A stretch of DNA of 64,000 nucleotides, taken from assembly GCF_036287215.1 (NCBI RefSeq), contig NZ_CP142860.1, positions 1 to 64,000 on the forward strand, written 5' to 3'. The number at the start of each line of letters is the position of its first letter. The stretch's first letter is position 1. The DNA comes from Caproiciproducens sp. CPB-2. Its GTDB lineage: Bacteria > Bacillota > Clostridia > Oscillospirales > Acutalibacteraceae. Positions 20,715 through 29,231 of this stretch are shown piece by piece. Both the position numbers and the translations under genes were made by a program. Under the pieces are notes generated by a model. It saw only the letters and a program-made list of their open reading frames with translations. It was not told the DNA's origin and made no database searches.

Positions 20715-21179
20715 TTATGTAAGGGAAAGGCTGAGCGCGAGCGCGCGGCTGTTTTCGCCGCTGACCGAAAGGCTCAGCCGGTTCCCGTCTTTCTCCATGG
20801 AAAAGGAGGACACCGGCGTAATCCTGTCGCCACTGCCTACGCTGAAGCCGTTTTCAGCGCTTGTGAAATATTCCATCAGATAACCGTCGTGATAGTAAAT
20901 GTAGGTCTTGTACTCCCGTCCGCTGAAATCGGAGCGGATCACCAGCGTCTGCCGCCCGTCCAGGGTTTCCACGGAAACGTCGCGGCTGTCCGCCGAGTGG
21001 ACCTTATTGGTGACATAAGAAAGGGTGGCGCGCGTTTCGTTGTTGCTGTCCATTTTACCCACGATCCCGCGGTAAACATTTGCCCCGATCAGCACCAGAA
21101 ACAGGGAACAGACCGCGAACAGGCAAAAAATCAGCAGGATGAAAACGGTATGGACGGAATGGGTATTTCTGCTGTTCAA
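20715..21179 (-). CDS. DUF4860-like pilus-cluster protein
   Basis: A 154-residue protein with one N-terminal membrane helix (about 10-33) and an extracellular beta-rich domain containing RATLSYVTNKVHSAD and a repeated strand pattern. This layout matches DUF4860 proteins found in clostridial pilus-like clusters. Translation starts with TTG at 21179, seven bases after GGGAGGG. It probably forms a minor component of the pilus assembly. The DUF number is from memory of the family and should be checked. Confidence 0.6.
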   Translation of the reverse strand: MNSRNTHSVHTVFILLIFCLFAVCSLFLVLIGANVYRGIVGKMDSNNETRATLSYVTNKVHSADSRDVSVETLDGRQTLVIRSDFSGREYKTYIYYHDGYLMEYFTSAENGFSVGSGDRITPVSSFSMEKDGNRLSLSVSGENSRALALSLSLT

Positions 21180-21195
21180 GCTGGATCCCTCCCTG

Positions 21196-21522
21196 TTAAG
21201 ATTCGGCGCCTTTCTCCAGCACCCTCACCGAGGGCATGATGTTGCTGCCCGCCGTTTCATACTGGACGACGTATTTGCCGTGGTCGATTTCAATTCCGTA
21301 GTGGTCCTCCAGATACTGAATATCCGGCGGGTAGAAGCCCTCCACCGCGTAGCAGTTGACAATGGCCTTCTGTACGGCCGCGCGGGTCACGCGCAGCTTT
21401 TCCTCACTGTTCGCGCGAAGGGCGCCGCTCAGGCCGGACCAGAAAAGGGACAGCAAAGCGCAGAAGAGAAGGACGGAAAGCAAAAGGTCCCTGTAAGCGA
21501 ATTTCTTTTTGTAAAGCCGCAA
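21196..21522 (-). CDS. Small pilin-like protein
   Basis: A 108-residue protein with KKKFAYRDLLLSVLLF at its N-terminus. The FAYRD block followed by a helix looks like a degenerate type IV pilin start, with Asp instead of Glu at position 5 and Lys instead of Gly at the cleavage point. The remaining 75 residues contain GFYPPDIQYLEDHYG, a motif common in pseudopilins such as GspG-like proteins. It starts with TTG behind AAGGGGG, 18 bases from the PilC gene. Confidence 0.6.
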   Translation of the reverse strand: MRLYKKKFAYRDLLLSVLLFCALLSLFWSGLSGALRANSEEKLRVTRAAVQKAIVNCYAVEGFYPPDIQYLEDHYGIEIDHGKYVVQYETAGSNIMPSVRVLEKGAES

Positions 21523-21540
21523 GCGATCGCCCCCTTTCCC

Positions 21541-22611
21541 CTAACCGATCGACGACATGATTCCCATCAGCGGAAGCATGACGGAAAGCAGGATCGCGCC
21601 GATAATGATCGACAGCGCCGCGACCATGGCGGGCTCTATCACGGAAACCGCGCGGCTGACGGATTCGTCCGCGTCCTCGCTGTAAATCTCCGCCAGATGG
21701 CGCATCACGGAATCAAGGCTGCCGGTTTTGCAGCCGATGCGCACCATGCCCGAATAGATGCCGGGAAAAATATCCGCTTCGCTCAGCGCCTGTGTAAAGG
21801 AGGAGCCGGCGCTCATCAGCGCGCGGCAGCGGTCCACTTTTTCGGCGACCGCCCGGCTGCTCAGAATGCCGGGAACCAACCCCAGCGCCTGTTCGGTATC
21901 GTATCCGCTGGAAAGCAGCATGGAAACGGCCGACGCGAAGCGCGCCAGCGCGATTTTTTCCGAAAGTTGCCTTGTCAGCGGGAAATTGCTTAAGAAACCG
22001 GTCATCCACCGGTATCCCTTTTCCGTTTTATAAAGGATCAGCGCGGCCAGAAGAAATAGGGAAAGCAGGAAAATCAGGGCCAGCGCCCAGCTGCCGATCA
22101 CGCTGCCCGCGCGCATCACGGCGGCGGCCGCGTCGGAAACGTCGCTGCCCATGTCCAGAAAAACCTCGTTGAAAACAGGAAGGACCTTGATGACCAGAAC
22201 GGAAACGACCGCCGCCATCATCAGGACAAGGATCAGCGGATACAGAAGCGCGCCGCGCACGGAGCTGCGCAGCCTGTCGTCGCGCTCGTAGTAGAGGGCC
22301 AAAGCCTCCAGCACATTGTCGAGGTTGCCCGCCTTCTCGCCGATATTCACCATGTTGACCATGTATTTCGGAAAAGCGCCGGTGCTGTTCAGCGCAAGGT
22401 ACAGCGAGCCGTTCTGCTCCACCGCCGCCTGGATCCGGTGGATCAGCTCCCGTCCCTTTTCATCCGCAATATTTTCGCTGATCGTGCCGATGCCCTCCCG
22501 CAGGGGGATTCCCGCCCGCAGCAGAAGAACCACCTGGGAACAGAAGAGAGAAACGTCGCCCGAGGAAAGAGGCTTTGTTTTACGCTGGCTGACAGCCGGG
22601 TTTTGATCCAT
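21541..22611 (-). CDS. pilC: Type II secretion/pilus inner-membrane protein PilC (GspF)
   Basis: The platform protein of type IV pili and type II secretion sits in the membrane and couples the ATPase to pilin movement. The 356-residue protein has two GspF repeats: FCSQVVLLLRAGIPLREGI (about 25-45), then FASAVSMLLSSGYDTEQAL (about 225-245). Each has the LVxxGxxL-type pattern, and three membrane helices are visible. Normal GspF proteins are near 400 residues, so this is slightly short. Its ATG lies behind GGAGG and it opens the structural part of the pilus operon. Confidence 0.9.
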   Translation of the reverse strand: MDQNPAVSQRKTKPLSSGDVSLFCSQVVLLLRAGIPLREGIGTISENIADEKGRELIHRIQAAVEQNGSLYLALNSTGAFPKYMVNMVNIGEKAGNLDNVLEALALYYERDDRLRSSVRGALLYPLILVLMMAAVVSVLVIKVLPVFNEVFLDMGSDVSDAAAAVMRAGSVIGSWALALIFLLSLFLLAALILYKTEKGYRWMTGFLSNFPLTRQLSEKIALARFASAVSMLLSSGYDTEQALGLVPGILSSRAVAEKVDRCRALMSAGSSFTQALSEADIFPGIYSGMVRIGCKTGSLDSVMRHLAEIYSEDADESVSRAVSVIEPAMVAALSIIIGAILLSVMLPLMGIMSSIG

Positions 22612-22661
22612 GGTTCATCCTCCAAACCGCCGATTGGCTTTTTTGTTCCGATTCTCCGCCG

Positions 22662-23753
22662 TTAATAGTATTTTTCCGCCGTATAGGTTCCGGCGGACTG
22701 TCCGGCCGCGGCAAAAGTGGAATCGTAGCGCTTCCACCCGTCCAGATAAATCTCGTTCCAGGCGTGGTATCCTACGCTGGTGTTGCCGATGATCAGCCGC
22801 GTCGGGATTCCCTGCGCGCGGCACATGGCGGCCATCAGCGCCGCGTAGTCGAAGCAGATGCCCGTTCCGGCGGACAGCGTGCTGTCCACATTGGGCAGAT
22901 AGCCCGCTTTTACGCTGCGCGCCTTCTGATAATCGTACTTGATGGCTGAGGTAATAAATTGATAAATGGCAGAGACCTTCTGCGCGTTATTGGTGGCCGA
23001 AGCGCAAAGGCTTTTCGCCTTGGCCACCGCCGCGGAGGAAGCGCCGTAACTGACGTACTGGTTGGGGTAAAGCGTATACCCCCAGCCCGAAACGGAAGCG
23101 CTCAGCTCCGTGGAGCAAAGCTCGGCGTAGCTGTTCCCCGAAACATTTTCCATAAACCGCACTTTATAGGTACCGCTGCCGCTCTGCAGGGGAAGGGCGG
23201 CATAAGCGCCGTTTCCCGCAAGGTTGTACTGGTAATAGGAGGAACCGCCGTTGAAATAGACCAATACCTTGATGACCGAGGAACCGCTGTAGCGTACCAT
23301 GACATAGCCCTGCCCGGCGTTGCTGTAATCGACCGAAGCGCCGCTTTTGCTGAAAACCTCCGTGCCGGGGGCCTGCGGCATCTTCGCCGTGACGGCGGGC
23401 ATCGGCTTTGCGGAGGGGGCCGGGGCCGCCTTGGGCGGCAGGGACGAACTCATTACGACCGTTTCGGAAGAGGGGTTCAGGACCTTGGAAACAAGACCCT
23501 GTTTGGAAGAGGACGCCGGTTCCGACGGTACGGAGGAGGATTCCGCGGCTGAAGAGGAACCGTCCCCGGCAGAGGAAGCTTCCCCGGAGGAAATGTCCCG
23601 TGAAGAAGACGGAACCGAAACGGCGCCGGACTCCGCGGGAAAACCTACGGAGGAGGAAACCGGCGCCGGAGCGCTGCCGGGGGATTGCCCGGCACAGGCG
23701 GACAGCAGAAACGCGAGAAAAAACACAAGGAATATGGATTTGTATTTCCGCAT
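22662..23753 (-). CDS. Lipoprotein with transglutaminase-like domain
   Basis: A 363-residue surface lipoprotein with lipobox LLSAC (about 16-20). It has a long Ser/Ala/Pro/Glu linker (about 25-125), a middle beta-rich domain and a C-terminal transglutaminase-like core. The catalytic Cys lies in GICFDYAAL, His in VGYHAWNE and Asp in RYDSTF, all in the right order. Such domains act as cysteine proteases or cross-linking enzymes outside the cell. Placed between the regulator and pilC in the pilus operon, it may process or anchor pilus parts; that is inference. Confidence 0.82.
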   Translation of the reverse strand: MRKYKSIFLVFFLAFLLSACAGQSPGSAPAPVSSSVGFPAESGAVSVPSSSRDISSGEASSAGDGSSSAAESSSVPSEPASSSKQGLVSKVLNPSSETVVMSSSLPPKAAPAPSAKPMPAVTAKMPQAPGTEVFSKSGASVDYSNAGQGYVMVRYSGSSVIKVLVYFNGGSSYYQYNLAGNGAYAALPLQSGSGTYKVRFMENVSGNSYAELCSTELSASVSGWGYTLYPNQYVSYGASSAAVAKAKSLCASATNNAQKVSAIYQFITSAIKYDYQKARSVKAGYLPNVDSTLSAGTGICFDYAALMAAMCRAQGIPTRLIIGNTSVGYHAWNEIYLDGWKRYDSTFAAAGQSAGTYTAEKYY

Positions 23754-23786
23754 GTCGTCCCTCCCCTCAGCCCGGTTTCAAATCGC

Positions 23787-25001
23787 TTACTCCGCTGAAT
23801 CGAGCGCGTTGATTCTGGTGGAAATTTTCACATTGTCCCTGCGGTACCGGAAACGGAATTTCTGCAGGATACGGTCTACCACCATTTCCGCGTTTTCGTA
23901 GCTGATGAGGGGCAGCATCACGATAAACTGTGTGGCGCTGTAGGAAGCGACCGTGTCCCCCTTGCGCAGGCTGTCCATAATCGTGGCTTTCAGCCGCTCG
24001 GAAGCCAGCTTGGCGACCCGCGGCTTCGGCAGCTCGCCGTCCAGGCCGCTGATGGTGAACAGAACAATAAAGACCGAGCTTCCGGTGCGCGCCACTGAGC
24101 GCGCCTGAATCCGGTAGATGGATTTGAATACGTCGTAATCGCAGTAGTATGCGCCTTCCACGGCGGAAGCTTCTTTCAGGTCGTTCTTAATGACGCCCAG
24201 GTCCATTTCCACGTTGTTGATGCTGTTGACCAGCTGCTTATACAGCGCGCGCATGGATTCGGAGATATCCACGCCCAGCTCCTTGTAAAACAGGTCGATC
24301 ACATGGTTGTAATGGTCCAGCGCCTTGTTGCGCTGGCCGGTGGAAAGGTAGCCGAACAGAAGCATCTTGTGGATGGATTCCTCAAGCGGGGAATAAATCA
24401 GCGCGTTTTCACAGATCTGGGTCACCTCGTCGAAACGGCGAAGATCAATCAGCAGCCCGCAGCAGCGCAGCACGCACTGATTGTAAAGGTTCGCGTAGTA
24501 CGCGCCGGCGGAAATCACCCAGTTGCTGTAGGCCGATTTGGGCAGGAACTCCCCGCAGTAAAGCTGAAGGGCGGCTTGAAACGCCCGTACCCGTTCGTCC
24601 TGCGTTTTGGAAACGTCGCTCCCCAGCCTGTAAAACTCCGTAAGCTGTTCCGTGTCGATCAGGCAGGAATAACTGTTGTTCCACGAATAGGTATTGTGGA
24701 TATACTGAATGTACTCCGCCCTGTCGTTTCCCGAAAGTCCCTTTAAAAGTTCCCGGGCCCGGTAAACAAGGTTTTTCAGAGCGTTCAGCGGGTCGTTGCA
24801 TTGATTGTCCGGCCACAGCACTTCCACCAGCTTTTCGGTGGAATTCTCCTTATGCCGGTTCGCGATCAGGTATTGAATCAGCATCCACACCCTTTTGGTG
24901 CGGCCTTTCAAGTTGGTAAGCTGATTGCCGTTGATGGTTATGGAAAATTCGCCCAGCATTTTGACCTGAATCTGTTCCTGTGCAACAACGTCGGGCCGCA
25001 T
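23787..25001 (-). CDS. SARP/BTAD-type regulator with degenerate GGDEF domain
   Basis: A 404-residue protein heading the pilus operon. Residues about 9-105 form an OmpR/SARP-like winged helix (KMLGEFSITINGNQL, WMLIQYLIANR, LVEVLWPD, LKNLVYRARELL). Residues about 110-265 form the BTAD helical domain. The C-terminal 120 residues resemble a GGDEF domain, with LRKGDTVASYSATQFIVMLP where an active enzyme would have GGDEF, so diguanylate cyclase activity is unlikely. It may sense a nucleotide signal. A promoter lies upstream at 25048-25076. Confidence 0.8.
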   Translation of the reverse strand: MRPDVVAQEQIQVKMLGEFSITINGNQLTNLKGRTKRVWMLIQYLIANRHKENSTEKLVEVLWPDNQCNDPLNALKNLVYRARELLKGLSGNDRAEYIQYIHNTYSWNNSYSCLIDTEQLTEFYRLGSDVSKTQDERVRAFQAALQLYCGEFLPKSAYSNWVISAGAYYANLYNQCVLRCCGLLIDLRRFDEVTQICENALIYSPLEESIHKMLLFGYLSTGQRNKALDHYNHVIDLFYKELGVDISESMRALYKQLVNSINNVEMDLGVIKNDLKEASAVEGAYYCDYDVFKSIYRIQARSVARTGSSVFIVLFTISGLDGELPKPRVAKLASERLKATIMDSLRKGDTVASYSATQFIVMLPLISYENAEMVVDRILQKFRFRYRRDNVKISTRINALDSAE

Positions 25002-25047
25002 AAGCGCTCATCCCCTTCCGAAAAGATCGACCGGAATATATATAATT

Positions 25048-25076
25048 ATGGTAACACATGGAAATCAAATTGACAA
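25048..25076 (-). promoter_or_regulatory. Candidate promoter of the pilus operon
   Basis: On the - strand, TTGTCA (25071-25076) and TACCAT (25048-25053) are separated by 17 bases and point toward the SARP-type gene, whose start is 47 bases away. The -10 element is imperfect, which would fit activation by a regulator. Confidence 0.5.
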
Positions 25077-25112
25077 GGAAAATTTGATACAGGAAAACCT
25101 ATATTTTTACAA

Positions 25113-25149
25113 AAAAGAAGCATCCTCCGTCAGGAGGACGCTTCTTTTT
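25113..25149. terminator. Terminator over the nrdG stop
   Basis: GAAGCATCCTCC and GGAGGACGCTTC form a near-perfect stem around GTCA, with A-runs on one side and T-runs on the other. The nrdG stop codon lies inside the hairpin. It ends the - strand nrdDG transcript and could work in both directions. Confidence 0.85.
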
Positions 25150-25651
25150 CGACTTCATCCAGCACGATCGCGCCGGTTTCTCTCGTTCGGTTCATATCGA
25201 TGACGCGCTGGTTCCGGCTCCCCCGGAACACAAGGGTCAGGTCCTTCTGCTCCTGCAGGAACGGCCCGTCGATCAGCACGTCGGTTTCCCGCAGCAGCGC
25301 GTCGGTGTCCGGGTCGTGCCGCGCGCAAAGCTGCTCATAGGTGTAGCCCGTAAAAACGGTCAGATCCAGCTTTCTTGCGTGGATCCGCCCGGCCAGCTCC
25401 GCCAGCGGCTTCGGCTGGGAAAAAGGCTCCCCTCCGCTGAAGGTCACGCCCTTCAGGAGCGGGTTTTCACAGATTTCGGCGAACAGGTCGTCAATGTCCG
25501 CCCATCTTCCGCCGTTAAAATCGTGGGACTGCGGGTTGTGGCAGCCGGGACAGCGGTGGGGGCAGCCCTGTGCAAACACCACATAGCGGAAGCCCCTTCC
25601 GTCCACGATCGACTCGGGCTCGATCCCGCAGATTTTCAGCTTAGAGCCCAT
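25130..25651 (-). CDS. nrdG: Anaerobic ribonucleotide reductase activating protein
   Basis: NrdG is a radical S-adenosylmethionine enzyme that makes the glycyl radical on NrdD. The 173-residue protein has the CxxxCxxC cluster-binding motif in CPHRCPGC (about 30-37), followed by the glycine-rich TFSGGEP (about 76-82). It overlaps the end of nrdD by 11 bases, so the two are co-translated in one operon. Length and motifs are normal for the family. Confidence 0.95.
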   Translation of the reverse strand: MGSKLKICGIEPESIVDGRGFRYVVFAQGCPHRCPGCHNPQSHDFNGGRWADIDDLFAEICENPLLKGVTFSGGEPFSQPKPLAELAGRIHARKLDLTVFTGYTYEQLCARHDPDTDALLRETDVLIDGPFLQEQKDLTLVFRGSRNQRVIDMNRTRETGAIVLDEVEKEASS

Positions 25652-27974
25652 GCTTCACTCTGTCCCTTTCCTCCGCGCGCTTCGCGTTGTTCCACCGGTC
25701 GGTGGTGCCGACCAGATACCCGGTGATCCGGCGGATCCGCTCAAATTTGGGGCCGCCGTCGTTTTCGGTGCGGTGGCACTTGGGGCATTCGTTGTCGATA
25801 ATCCCGTTGAAGCCGCAGACCGGGTCGCGGTCGACCGGGTGGTTCACCGAACCGTAGCCGATGCCGTGTTCCTTCATGCAGCGGATCACCGCTTCAAACG
25901 CGTCGATATTTTTGCAGGTGTCGCCGTCCAGCTCCACATAGCTGATATGGCCCGCGTTGGTCAGCGCGTGGTAAGGCGCTTCCAGCTCGATTTTCCGAAA
26001 CGCCCTGATCGGGAAATAGACGGGCACATGGAAGGAGTTCGTGTAGTATTCGCGGTCGGTGACGCCCGGAATCTTGCCGTATTTCTTCTGGTCAATGCGC
26101 ACGAAGCGGCCGGAAAGCCCTTCCGCCGGAGTGGCGAGCAGGGTGAAGTTCAGGCCGGTTTTCGCCGATTCGTCGTCCATCCGCTTTCTCATATAGGAAA
26201 CGATTTCAAGGCCGAGCTTCTGGCTTTCCGCGCTTTCCCCGTGATGCTTGCCGGTCAGCGCTTTCAGCGTCTCGGCAAGGCCGATAAAGCCCATGCTCAG
26301 GGTGCCGTGCTTCAGGACCTCCTCCACACTGTCCTGCGGGTCGAGCTTTTCGGAGTCGATCCAGACGCCCTGCCCCATCAGGAACGGATAGTTGTATACC
26401 TTTTTGGAGCACTGGATTTTGAAGCGGTGCATCAGCTGGCGGATGACAAGATCCATCCGTTTGTCCAGCATTTCATAGAAAGCCCTTAGGTCGCCCTTCG
26501 CCTCGATCGCGATGCGGGGAAGGTTCAGCGAGGTAAAGCTCAGGTTTCCGCGTCCGCAGGTGACTTCCTTCGTCCTGTCGTGAACGTTGCCCATGACGCG
26601 GGTGCGGCAGCCCATATAGGCCACTTCCGTGTTATAGTCGCCTTCTTTATAATACTGCAGGTTGAACGGCGCGTCGATAAAGCTGAAATTCGGGAACAGG
26701 CGCTTTGCGCTTACCTTGCAGGCCAGCTTGAACAGGTCGTAGTTGGGGTCGCCCTCGTTGTAGTTAACGCCCTCTTTTACCTTGAAAATCTGTACGGGGA
26801 AAATCGGCGTTTCGCCGTCGCCCAGCCCGGCGGAGGTGGCGTTCAGCAGGTTGCGGACGACCATGCGCGCTTCCGGCGAGGTGTCGGTGCCGTAGTTGAT
26901 GGAAGAGAAGGGGACCTGTGCGCCCGCGCGGGAATTCATGGTGTTCAGGTTGTGGATCAGCGCCTCCATCGCCTGGTAGGTCGCCGACTCGGTGTTGCCG
27001 GTGCCGGTCTTTACGGCGTACCGGTGCGCGCGCGCGGCTTCCTCTTCGGAGATTTCTTCAAAGCCGTTTTTCTTCTGGTGCTCCGGAAGGTAGGCTTTCA
27101 AAGCCTCGCCGTACCGGCCGGCGGCGGAAAGCGTAATGTCCGTGCCCAAATCCGCCCGGACGGCTTTGACCAGCGCGTCGGCGTCCGCTTCCTTCATGCC
27201 GTTCGCAATCTGGAAAAACTGGGAAAGCGCTTTGAAATAAGCCTTCCGGAAGGTTTTGGCGACGCCCGGCGCCAGGGAATAATCGAAATTCGGAATGGAC
27301 TGCCCGCCGTGCATCTCGTTCTGGTTGGCCTGAATCGCAATACAGGCCAGCGCGGCGTAGGAGCGGATATCGTTCGGCTCGCGCAGCGCGCCGTGGCCGG
27401 TACAGAAGCCGCCCTTGAACAGCTTGATCAGATCGATCTGGCAGCAGGTTTCCGTCAGCATATAGAAGTCCTCGTCGTGGATATGGATATCGCCGTCAAT
27501 GTGCGCCGCGGCAATATCCTTCGGAAGGACGTAGTTGTTGATAAAATATTTGGAACCTTCGGAGCCGTATTTCAGCATGGTCCCCATGGCGGTGTCCGCG
27601 TCGATGTTCGCGTTTTCGCGCTTGATATCGGCGTCCTTCGCGTCGCGGAAGGTCAGCTCCTTGTAGATATCCATCAGGTCGCCCTCGGCCTGGCGGATTT
27701 TGGCGTGCTCCGCGCGGTAAAGGATGTAAGCCTTCGCGGTTTTGGCGTAGTCCGCGGCGATCAGGGTTTCCTCCACCGTATCCTGTACCTGCTCGACGGT
27801 GGGGACGCTGTCGCCCTGAAAAGATTTGACCACCTTGCCCGTCAGCCGGTCAAGGACGGGCGCGCCCATCTCTTCCTCCGCGACCGCCTGATTGGCTTTA
27901 TAAATCGCATTGCGAATTTTTTCTTTATCGAACGCCACGACCACACCGTTGCGCTTCTGTATTTTGACAGCCAT
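25641..27974 (-). CDS. nrdD: Anaerobic ribonucleoside-triphosphate reductase
   Basis: NrdD makes deoxyribonucleotides without oxygen, using formate as reductant and a glycyl radical. The 777-residue protein has an N-terminal ATP-cone (VKIQKRNGVVVAFDKEKI), the catalytic barrel, a zinc site in CGFNGIID and CPKC near 725-740, and the glycyl-radical loop RRITGYLVG near 755. The start is ATG 27974, nine bases after AAAGGA; a start 18 bases earlier has no site. NrdR-like boxes lie upstream. This is the only ribonucleotide reductase visible in the window. Confidence 0.95.
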   Translation of the reverse strand: MAVKIQKRNGVVVAFDKEKIRNAIYKANQAVAEEEMGAPVLDRLTGKVVKSFQGDSVPTVEQVQDTVEETLIAADYAKTAKAYILYRAEHAKIRQAEGDLMDIYKELTFRDAKDADIKRENANIDADTAMGTMLKYGSEGSKYFINNYVLPKDIAAAHIDGDIHIHDEDFYMLTETCCQIDLIKLFKGGFCTGHGALREPNDIRSYAALACIAIQANQNEMHGGQSIPNFDYSLAPGVAKTFRKAYFKALSQFFQIANGMKEADADALVKAVRADLGTDITLSAAGRYGEALKAYLPEHQKKNGFEEISEEEAARAHRYAVKTGTGNTESATYQAMEALIHNLNTMNSRAGAQVPFSSINYGTDTSPEARMVVRNLLNATSAGLGDGETPIFPVQIFKVKEGVNYNEGDPNYDLFKLACKVSAKRLFPNFSFIDAPFNLQYYKEGDYNTEVAYMGCRTRVMGNVHDRTKEVTCGRGNLSFTSLNLPRIAIEAKGDLRAFYEMLDKRMDLVIRQLMHRFKIQCSKKVYNYPFLMGQGVWIDSEKLDPQDSVEEVLKHGTLSMGFIGLAETLKALTGKHHGESAESQKLGLEIVSYMRKRMDDESAKTGLNFTLLATPAEGLSGRFVRIDQKKYGKIPGVTDREYYTNSFHVPVYFPIRAFRKIELEAPYHALTNAGHISYVELDGDTCKNIDAFEAVIRCMKEHGIGYGSVNHPVDRDPVCGFNGIIDNECPKCHRTENDGGPKFERIRRITGYLVGTTDRWNNAKRAEERDRVKHGL

Positions 27975-28052
27975 TTCGAACATTCCTTTCAAAGCAAATC
28001 AAAGCAAAAATTCCGTAATTTGCCCTTTTTTTTCAGTGGATACTTTGAATTT

Positions 28053-28131
28053 TACCGCAATATTGTGTGCTTGTCAACAATATATTGTGTTAAATTTTTA
28101 ATTATTGGAATTATTACACTATATGTACCAC
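28053..28131 (-). promoter_or_regulatory. NrdR-like box cluster upstream of nrdD
   Basis: Three sequences resemble the NrdR box ACACWATATWTWGTGT: 28075-28090 is the best (CAACAATATATTGTGT), 28053-28068 shares CAATATTGTGT, and 28116-28131 shares ACACTATAT. The first two are 22 bases apart, two helical turns, on the promoter side of nrdD. NrdR represses nrd genes when dATP is high; the nrdR gene itself is not in this window. Confidence 0.6.
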
Positions 28132-28165
28132 TTTGATACAAATGTAGAAAAAAGTCGGAATCAGG

Positions 28166-28192
28166 CACAAAAAGCCCCCCTTCCGGGGGGCG
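28166..28192 (-). terminator. Terminator after the aldo/keto reductase
   Basis: CCCCCC and GGGGGG form a GC-rich stem with a TTCC loop, extended by G-C. On the - strand it ends in TTTTTG, directly after the 3' end of the aldo/keto reductase. Confidence 0.8.
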
Positions 28193-28216
28193 GTATTTTT
28201 GAAACGGGAACTGCCG

Positions 28217-29230
28217 TTACCGCAGAATCGCGTTGATCTCGCGGATCTCCTCTTCCGAGAAATCAAGATTGTCCAGCGCGCCAATATTCTCTTCCAGCTG
28301 GGAAACGCGACTGGCGCCGATCAGCACGCTGGCCATCACCGGTTGGCGCAGCACCCACGAAAGGGCGAACTGCGCGGTGGTCTGGCCCCGGCGCGCTGCC
28401 AGCTTGCCGAGTGCGACGACCTTTTCGATGGTTTCAGTCGTAATGCGGTCCTTGTTCAAAAAGACGGAAGCTCCCGCAGCGCGGGAATCCTGCGGGATGC
28501 CGTTGTTGTATTTTCCGGTCAGAAGGCCCTGAGCCAGCGGGCTGAACGCGGTCGCGCCCATGCCGCAGCCGGAAAGCGCCCCAAACAGCCCGTCCTGTTC
28601 CACCTTTCTGTCCAGCAGGCTGTAGCGCGACTGGCAGATCAGGCAGGGAACGCCCATCTCCTTTAAAAGGGAAGCGGCTTCCTTTGCCTTATCGGGGCTG
28701 TAGTTGGAAATCCCGGCGTAAAGCGCCTTGCCGCTCTTAACCGCGTGCGCGAGCGCGCCCATGCTTTCTTCCAGCGGGGTCTCCGGGTCCATGCGGTGAT
28801 GATAGAAAATATCCACATAGTCCAGCCCCATCCGTTTCAGGCTCTGGTCAAGGCTTGCGAGCAGGTACTTGCGGGAGCCGAAATCGCCGTACGGGCCGGG
28901 CCACATGGTATAGCCCGCTTTGGTGGTGATGACCATTTCGTCGCGGTAGGGGTGCATGTCCTCCTTCATCAGGCGGCCGAAGGTCTCCTCCGCGCTGCCC
29001 GCCGGGGGGCCGTAGTTGTTGGCAAGGTCAAAGACGGTGATGCCAAGGTCAAACGCGCGGCGGGTGACGGCGCGGGCGGTTTCGTACTGGTCGTAGGTGC
29101 CGAAATTGTGCCAGTAGCCGAGCGAAACGGCGCTCAGCTTCAGGCCGCTTTTGCCGCAGCGGCGGTACTGCATCTGCGTATAGCGCGTTTCCTCCGCGGT
29201 GTAGGGGGGAACCAGGGTGTATCGCTCCAT
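28217..29230 (-). CDS. Aldo/keto reductase, YghZ-like
   Basis: An NADPH-dependent oxidoreductase of 337 residues with the TIM-barrel tetrad visible: Asp in FDLANNYGPP (about 68-77) with Tyr, Lys in TTKAGY (about 103) and His in IFYHHRMDP (about 140). The MQYRRCGKSGLKLSAVSLGYW start and PPAGSAEE insert match YghZ/L-glyceraldehyde 3-phosphate reductase-type members, which reduce reactive aldehydes. It starts one base after the HxlR regulator gene stops, so the pair forms one coupled unit probably induced by an aldehyde or electrophile. Confidence 0.85.
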   Translation of the reverse strand: MERYTLVPPYTAEETRYTQMQYRRCGKSGLKLSAVSLGYWHNFGTYDQYETARAVTRRAFDLGITVFDLANNYGPPAGSAEETFGRLMKEDMHPYRDEMVITTKAGYTMWPGPYGDFGSRKYLLASLDQSLKRMGLDYVDIFYHHRMDPETPLEESMGALAHAVKSGKALYAGISNYSPDKAKEAASLLKEMGVPCLICQSRYSLLDRKVEQDGLFGALSGCGMGATAFSPLAQGLLTGKYNNGIPQDSRAAGASVFLNKDRITTETIEKVVALGKLAARRGQTTAQFALSWVLRQPVMASVLIGASRVSQLEENIGALDNLDFSEEEIREINAILR

Positions 29231-29231
29231 C

